A DNA stretch of 64,000 nt, from contig QVRM01007053.1 of NCBI GenBank assembly GCA_003439945.1, positions 248,001 through 312,000 on the forward strand, read 5' to 3'. Under the pieces are notes generated by a model. It did not search any database and was not told where the DNA came from. It was given only the letters and a program-made list of their open reading frames with translations. Position 1 is the first letter of the stretch. Each line of letters opens with the position of its first letter. A program made the translations under genes and the position numbers. Shown in pieces: positions 60,010-64,000 of the stretch. Origin of the DNA: Dermanyssus gallinae (lineage: Eukaryota; Arthropoda; Arachnida; Mesostigmata; Dermanyssidae).

Positions 60010-63000
60010 CGGTATGAGACCGTCAATCCCAGGCAGCTTATCAGCAGTGCGAAACAATGTACGGTACAGTTCTGCTAGCAGGTTTCTCAATTCAAACAGT
60101 AAGTTGCGCACGCGCTTTGCACAGATTTAGTTAGTAGCAGCTTGATGAAAGTTCCTTTTCAAATCCTAGCAGCAACGTTTTGATTAAAGTTAGATTACCG
60201 TTAGGAGTTCGACGAGTACTGACATTGATATATTAGGCACGTTTATCAAAGATACACATACTTGAGAACAAAGCAACAAGTATTCCAACAAGTGCTGCCC
60301 TAGTTAATACCCTGGATACTGAGTATGATGTCCAATCAAATGTGTTAGACGCGGCCATTATATTATAAGAATGCAAGCATATACAAACATTTTTTGCGAT
60401 AATGTTAAAATAAGCAAATATTGACCTACATGGCATAGATCATCGAATACTGACATAGCCTTTTTGAAACCCAACTCCTTGCCATATATCATGAAACAAT
60501 GATACAATCTCTGTTAGCTAGAAAATTTCACATCGATTACTGGTACAATCAACAAATTGATGTTTAAGATCGTGTAATGAGATACATATGATAGTAGAAG
60601 TCGTTTCGAGTGATGGTAGTGCCGCGCTTTTATTGCCTCTGACTCCATCTGCAAGTTTTCCCTTTTTGACTCAAGAAAGGCAAATTTAAATTGAACAAGA
60701 AATTCCTGACGTGCATGTCGCAACTAGCTTTTACAACGCCGATCTATAGGAAATTAAGTAGTAGTACTTAATTTCCTTTTTAAAAATGTTTTTAATTCTA
60801 GTACAGTGGCAAAAACAATGACTTTATCAAGGGCAGACTGTGGCATCCTACGGTCTGCCGGCAGCCCGCAACTCTGCGACTCTACGAACTGTGGAAAAAC
60901 CCGCCGTAGAAAATATCATAATAATAGTTTAAGGTTGAATTTGGTAGCCGCAGATACATAAACTCTAGACCGTTATCGTAATACTAAGCATCTACCTCAA
61001 TCTACCGATTCGTTTTAAAATCTACTAATAATCGTAATGTGTACTCAAATATTCGATATTTCGTTTCACTTGAAATGGCGTAGCGGAGCAGGGTTTAACG
61101 GAAACTAACCAGTACAGTGTTATGAATGTAAGATTACTCTTGAACGCACCCCTAACAGCAAAACTGATGCGTGCAAATGTTCATCAATATGTCCTGTTTC
61201 TGAGCGCTTTTGACCTAGTATACTGTGCAATGTGCCGCAATCAGGCAAAAATGAAAAACCGCCAACGACAGCAACTAACTTCAGTGAGATGTCTCGTATA
61301 TCGAAAACTATGTGTTAAAACAAGAAAAAGAAGAAGAGATAAAACAACATGCCCAGTAATCACGAATCTGGTTGGACGACGGCATACGGTTTGTCAGATG
61401 CTTAAAGTGTCAAGACTGTCTAGGGAGGAGATATCGATTCCAGCCCGGGGCCAGCCTGCGTGAGCTGTCGAAGGAAACTAAGTCCAACAGGTCCAGTAAT
61501 CGGCACATCTGCAAGAGAGATATTGATAGTAACAAGAGCAACATGACGAGCTAATGACGAAATTTCACTTGGTCGGCTCGCCTCGGTCGTCATCGCAACG
61601 ACTCAAACAGCTGATAGACGATCATTGAGACAACAGCCGTACTGCCGAACACAACGGCAACGCCAGTGAAAACAACAACAACAACAGCAACAACAACACC
61701 GTCATACTCTTATGCATTGTTTCGGCCAAGGGCTACTCTCCGGTGCCTCCCTCCTCAGTCTCTCTCGCCCTCTCCCTCCATCTCCCTCAATCGCCCCCAA
61801 CACGCAGTCCGTAAGCAGACGACGTGCGCAACAGCAATTTAAACAGCGATTTGTGGTAGGTGGGTACATTGTACGAAAGAAGACTAGCCGGCTCAGGTCT
61901 TTCTTCTGAGAGTGAGCGTGTGCGAACAATACATATCACCGGCACGAACAAGATGACGGCTCTAAAACACGCAGAGAGAGAGAGACACGCGACGTCCCTT
62001 AGCACCGGCACGCGTGAAGGCAATGCTTGCGTTGTCAGTCGACTGCAGCTGTCACGCCCAGCTGACACTGTACACACTGTACACACACACACACACACCC
62101 AGACGCCCAGACGCCCAGACATACTCGCTGAGAACGTGACGCACACAATCGGGACAGGTGTAAAAGTCATAAAACGGTGGCAGGTGTTAAGTCATAAAAC
62201 TAGCCGGCTGTATCAGAAATACTACTAGCAGCTTTCACGCCCAAGTAAATACCGGTCACAATTTAGGAATCTAGCCGTACTTATTTTCATTCTGAGCGCA
62301 CTGCGACAGCTCAAGCTTTATAGGGTTTTTAAAGGAAACACACGTCTACTATTGGGTACTGTCTTGTTTTTGAAGACGACTGCACTTTTGTGAAGAGCGT
62401 AGCTTGGTAGGCAACTCTTCACACATTGCTAGTTATCGGATTAACAACAACCAGTCGATAACACCACAACGTTCGACTGGATAACGTACTAAAGCCTAAA
62501 ATGTCACACCCGCAGACATGCATAGCTATGTTCAGGAGCGCTTTGACAATTAGTGCAACTAAAGATAGCTTTTCGGGTTAAGAAAAACGAAAACAAGCGA
62601 CTTTGCGAAAAAAAAGCACCGCTTACAGATAGCAAAAAGCAACCAACAACGGTCACGACTACTCTCACTGAAGAACCCAAATAGTGGAACGAATTAAAGA
62701 TGAAATCAATCGAGCAGACATTTCACAGTATTGCTAAATAAACATTTTGCGCTGTCGGTGAGGAAAACAGGTTACCAGGTTAAACTAATAAGTAAGGCGG
62801 TTAAGGTAGCAGAAGCACTTTTGACAAAGAAAAGTAGATTTTCAGCCAAGACCAGACAGAATTTTGCCCACACTTTAAATCTATCATAAGCCTGCTGCCG
62901 ACATCAATTATAACTTTGCTAAACTTGTGCCTTCAACGTGGTAAAATATTAAAGCAATGGCAAAAAAGCTCCTCCAACCTAGATAGGGGGAAAAGAAAAG

Positions 63001-64000
63001 AAGTCGATGGTATAGAACCAACGAACTACAGGGAGCTAGAGAGTGTATCAGTGATTAGTACGATTTAGCAAGTGCTGACCTTGATCACTGTAGCGTGAAT
63101 ACAGCATTAAACTAGAGGGTGGCATTTAAATCACCGCAAAAAAAATACCTGCCACTTTTCTATCAGATTTTTTAAAATAAATTATAGACAGCAACGTAAC
63201 CAAACGCGAACATGCCATCAGTAGATTTGTACAACGTGACATATGCGGCTCGTGAGCCGCAGTTGACAGTCTACTGAGATAATTGAGTGAGATATAAACA
63301 GAAAAACAACGTTTCGCGTTAGTGATGGAGCTTATATAGCAGAGGACCACAAGGTACAAATAAATTAAAAAGTATTACGACTTGTAAATTACTCTACAAT
63401 GCCTAGCTGTGATAGTAAAAGCAACTTTATTTTCATTCATATTGAAACACGCCAGTAAGAAAACTCAAAAATCTCAAGCTGAAAATTGCCATGACATCTT
63501 TCATACAACGTCATTCTCTTGTACTGCATACAGAGCATTTCGCCATTTCTCAAATTATTGAAATCTAAAACCGTAGAAAAAATAAAACTTATCTAAAAAT
63601 CGAGCAATTGAACTGCCAAAAACATATCAGCGACACTTAGACGTAAACTTACGAACCAACACGCTTCTTCATTGAGGACTTCACATAGAAGCAAAACGTT
63701 TTAAACAAACATTGCATGTGTACAGAAAATACAAAAGGGTACCATACCATGTTTTGCTTGAAACTCGCATCCACACTGAACGCTACGTCGCAAGAACAAC
63801 ACAACACGTCAATATGCAGAGCATGTCACGGGTGCTATCAATTTATCTTTAATCACAACGACGGCCTTAAAGACAGTAAATATTGTGTAGGTAACTCCTG
63901 CAACCCGTCTAATTTTGATCGATGTTATGTAGTAAAAAAAATCGGTGCGATGTTACTGGGCACGCATTGACTGTGCGGAATAGCATTGTGTTGTTTTTTT
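60010..64000. other. AT-rich non-coding stretch
   Basis: No supported gene. An (ACA)n tract lies at about 61670-61698 and (AC)n at 62081-62098. A frame at 63716-63970 is Cys-rich (ICRACHGCYQF), but no family was recognised. Confidence 0.45.
60749..60776. repeat. Perfect hairpin (12-bp arms)
   Basis: GGAAATTAAGTA and TACTTAATTTCC flank a GTAG loop, with T-rich sequence immediately after. It resembles a terminator-style hairpin but this is a eukaryotic genome, so that reading does not apply. Confidence 0.85.

Overview
This is a gene-poor window of an animal nuclear genome. It carries long (TA)n, (GT)n and (GA)n runs and many trinucleotide microsatellites. Its mobile elements are typical of invertebrates: Tc1/mariner transposases, APE-type and RLE-type non-LTR retrotransposons, and tRNA-derived SINEs. 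There are no operons, closely packed genes or bacterial-style regulation. The content fits an arthropod, and a chelicerate such as a mite is my best guess. That guess is an inference from repeat style and the one recognisable host gene, not a proof.

The only host-gene exon I can name with confidence is on the minus strand at 38896-39165. It encodes the first 90 residues of a Ras guanine-nucleotide-releasing factor (RasGRF): the N-terminal leader and the first part of the N-terminal PH domain, ending at a GTGAGT splice donor. Transcription therefore runs toward lower coordinates. I could not find a second exon by reading the 38.9 kb below it, so the first intron may be very long. Just upstream (39.5-39.95 kb) is a GC- and CpG-dense block that could hold the promoter or 5' UTR.

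Layout. 1-7.1 kb: non-coding sequence with microsatellites and one weak ORF. 7.2-9.2 kb: long TA arrays around a foldback element with inverted arms of about 300 bp. 9.5-10.8 kb: a full-length but dead mariner-family transposon with both inverted ends. 10.8-13.7 kb: two broken copies of one APE-type non-LTR retrotransposon, head to tail on the minus strand. 16.0-16.3 kb: a relic of a second mariner lineage. 16-25 kb: non-coding. 25.1-25.73 kb: three SINE copies in tandem separated by (TAG)n. 27.6 kb: a long near-perfect hairpin. 27.7-36 kb: a GC-richer zone crowded with trinucleotide repeats. 39-40 kb: the RasGRF exon and GC block. 40-52 kb: AT-rich non-coding sequence, with a third copy of the APE-type retrotransposon (3' end) at 45.85 kb. 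52-54.2 kb: a tRNA-Ala-like SINE head, a second type of reverse-transcriptase relic and a fourth SINE copy. 58.7-59.5 kb: the 3' end of an R2-like, restriction-like-endonuclease retrotransposon with a clean reading frame. 59.7-60.0 kb: a short ORF whose first residues recur at 44.16 kb. 60-64 kb: AT-rich non-coding sequence.

The parts do not form a pathway. The window reads as the 5' end and upstream region of one signalling gene, surrounded by decayed transposons and simple repeats. Everything was judged by eye, so short exons may have been missed.
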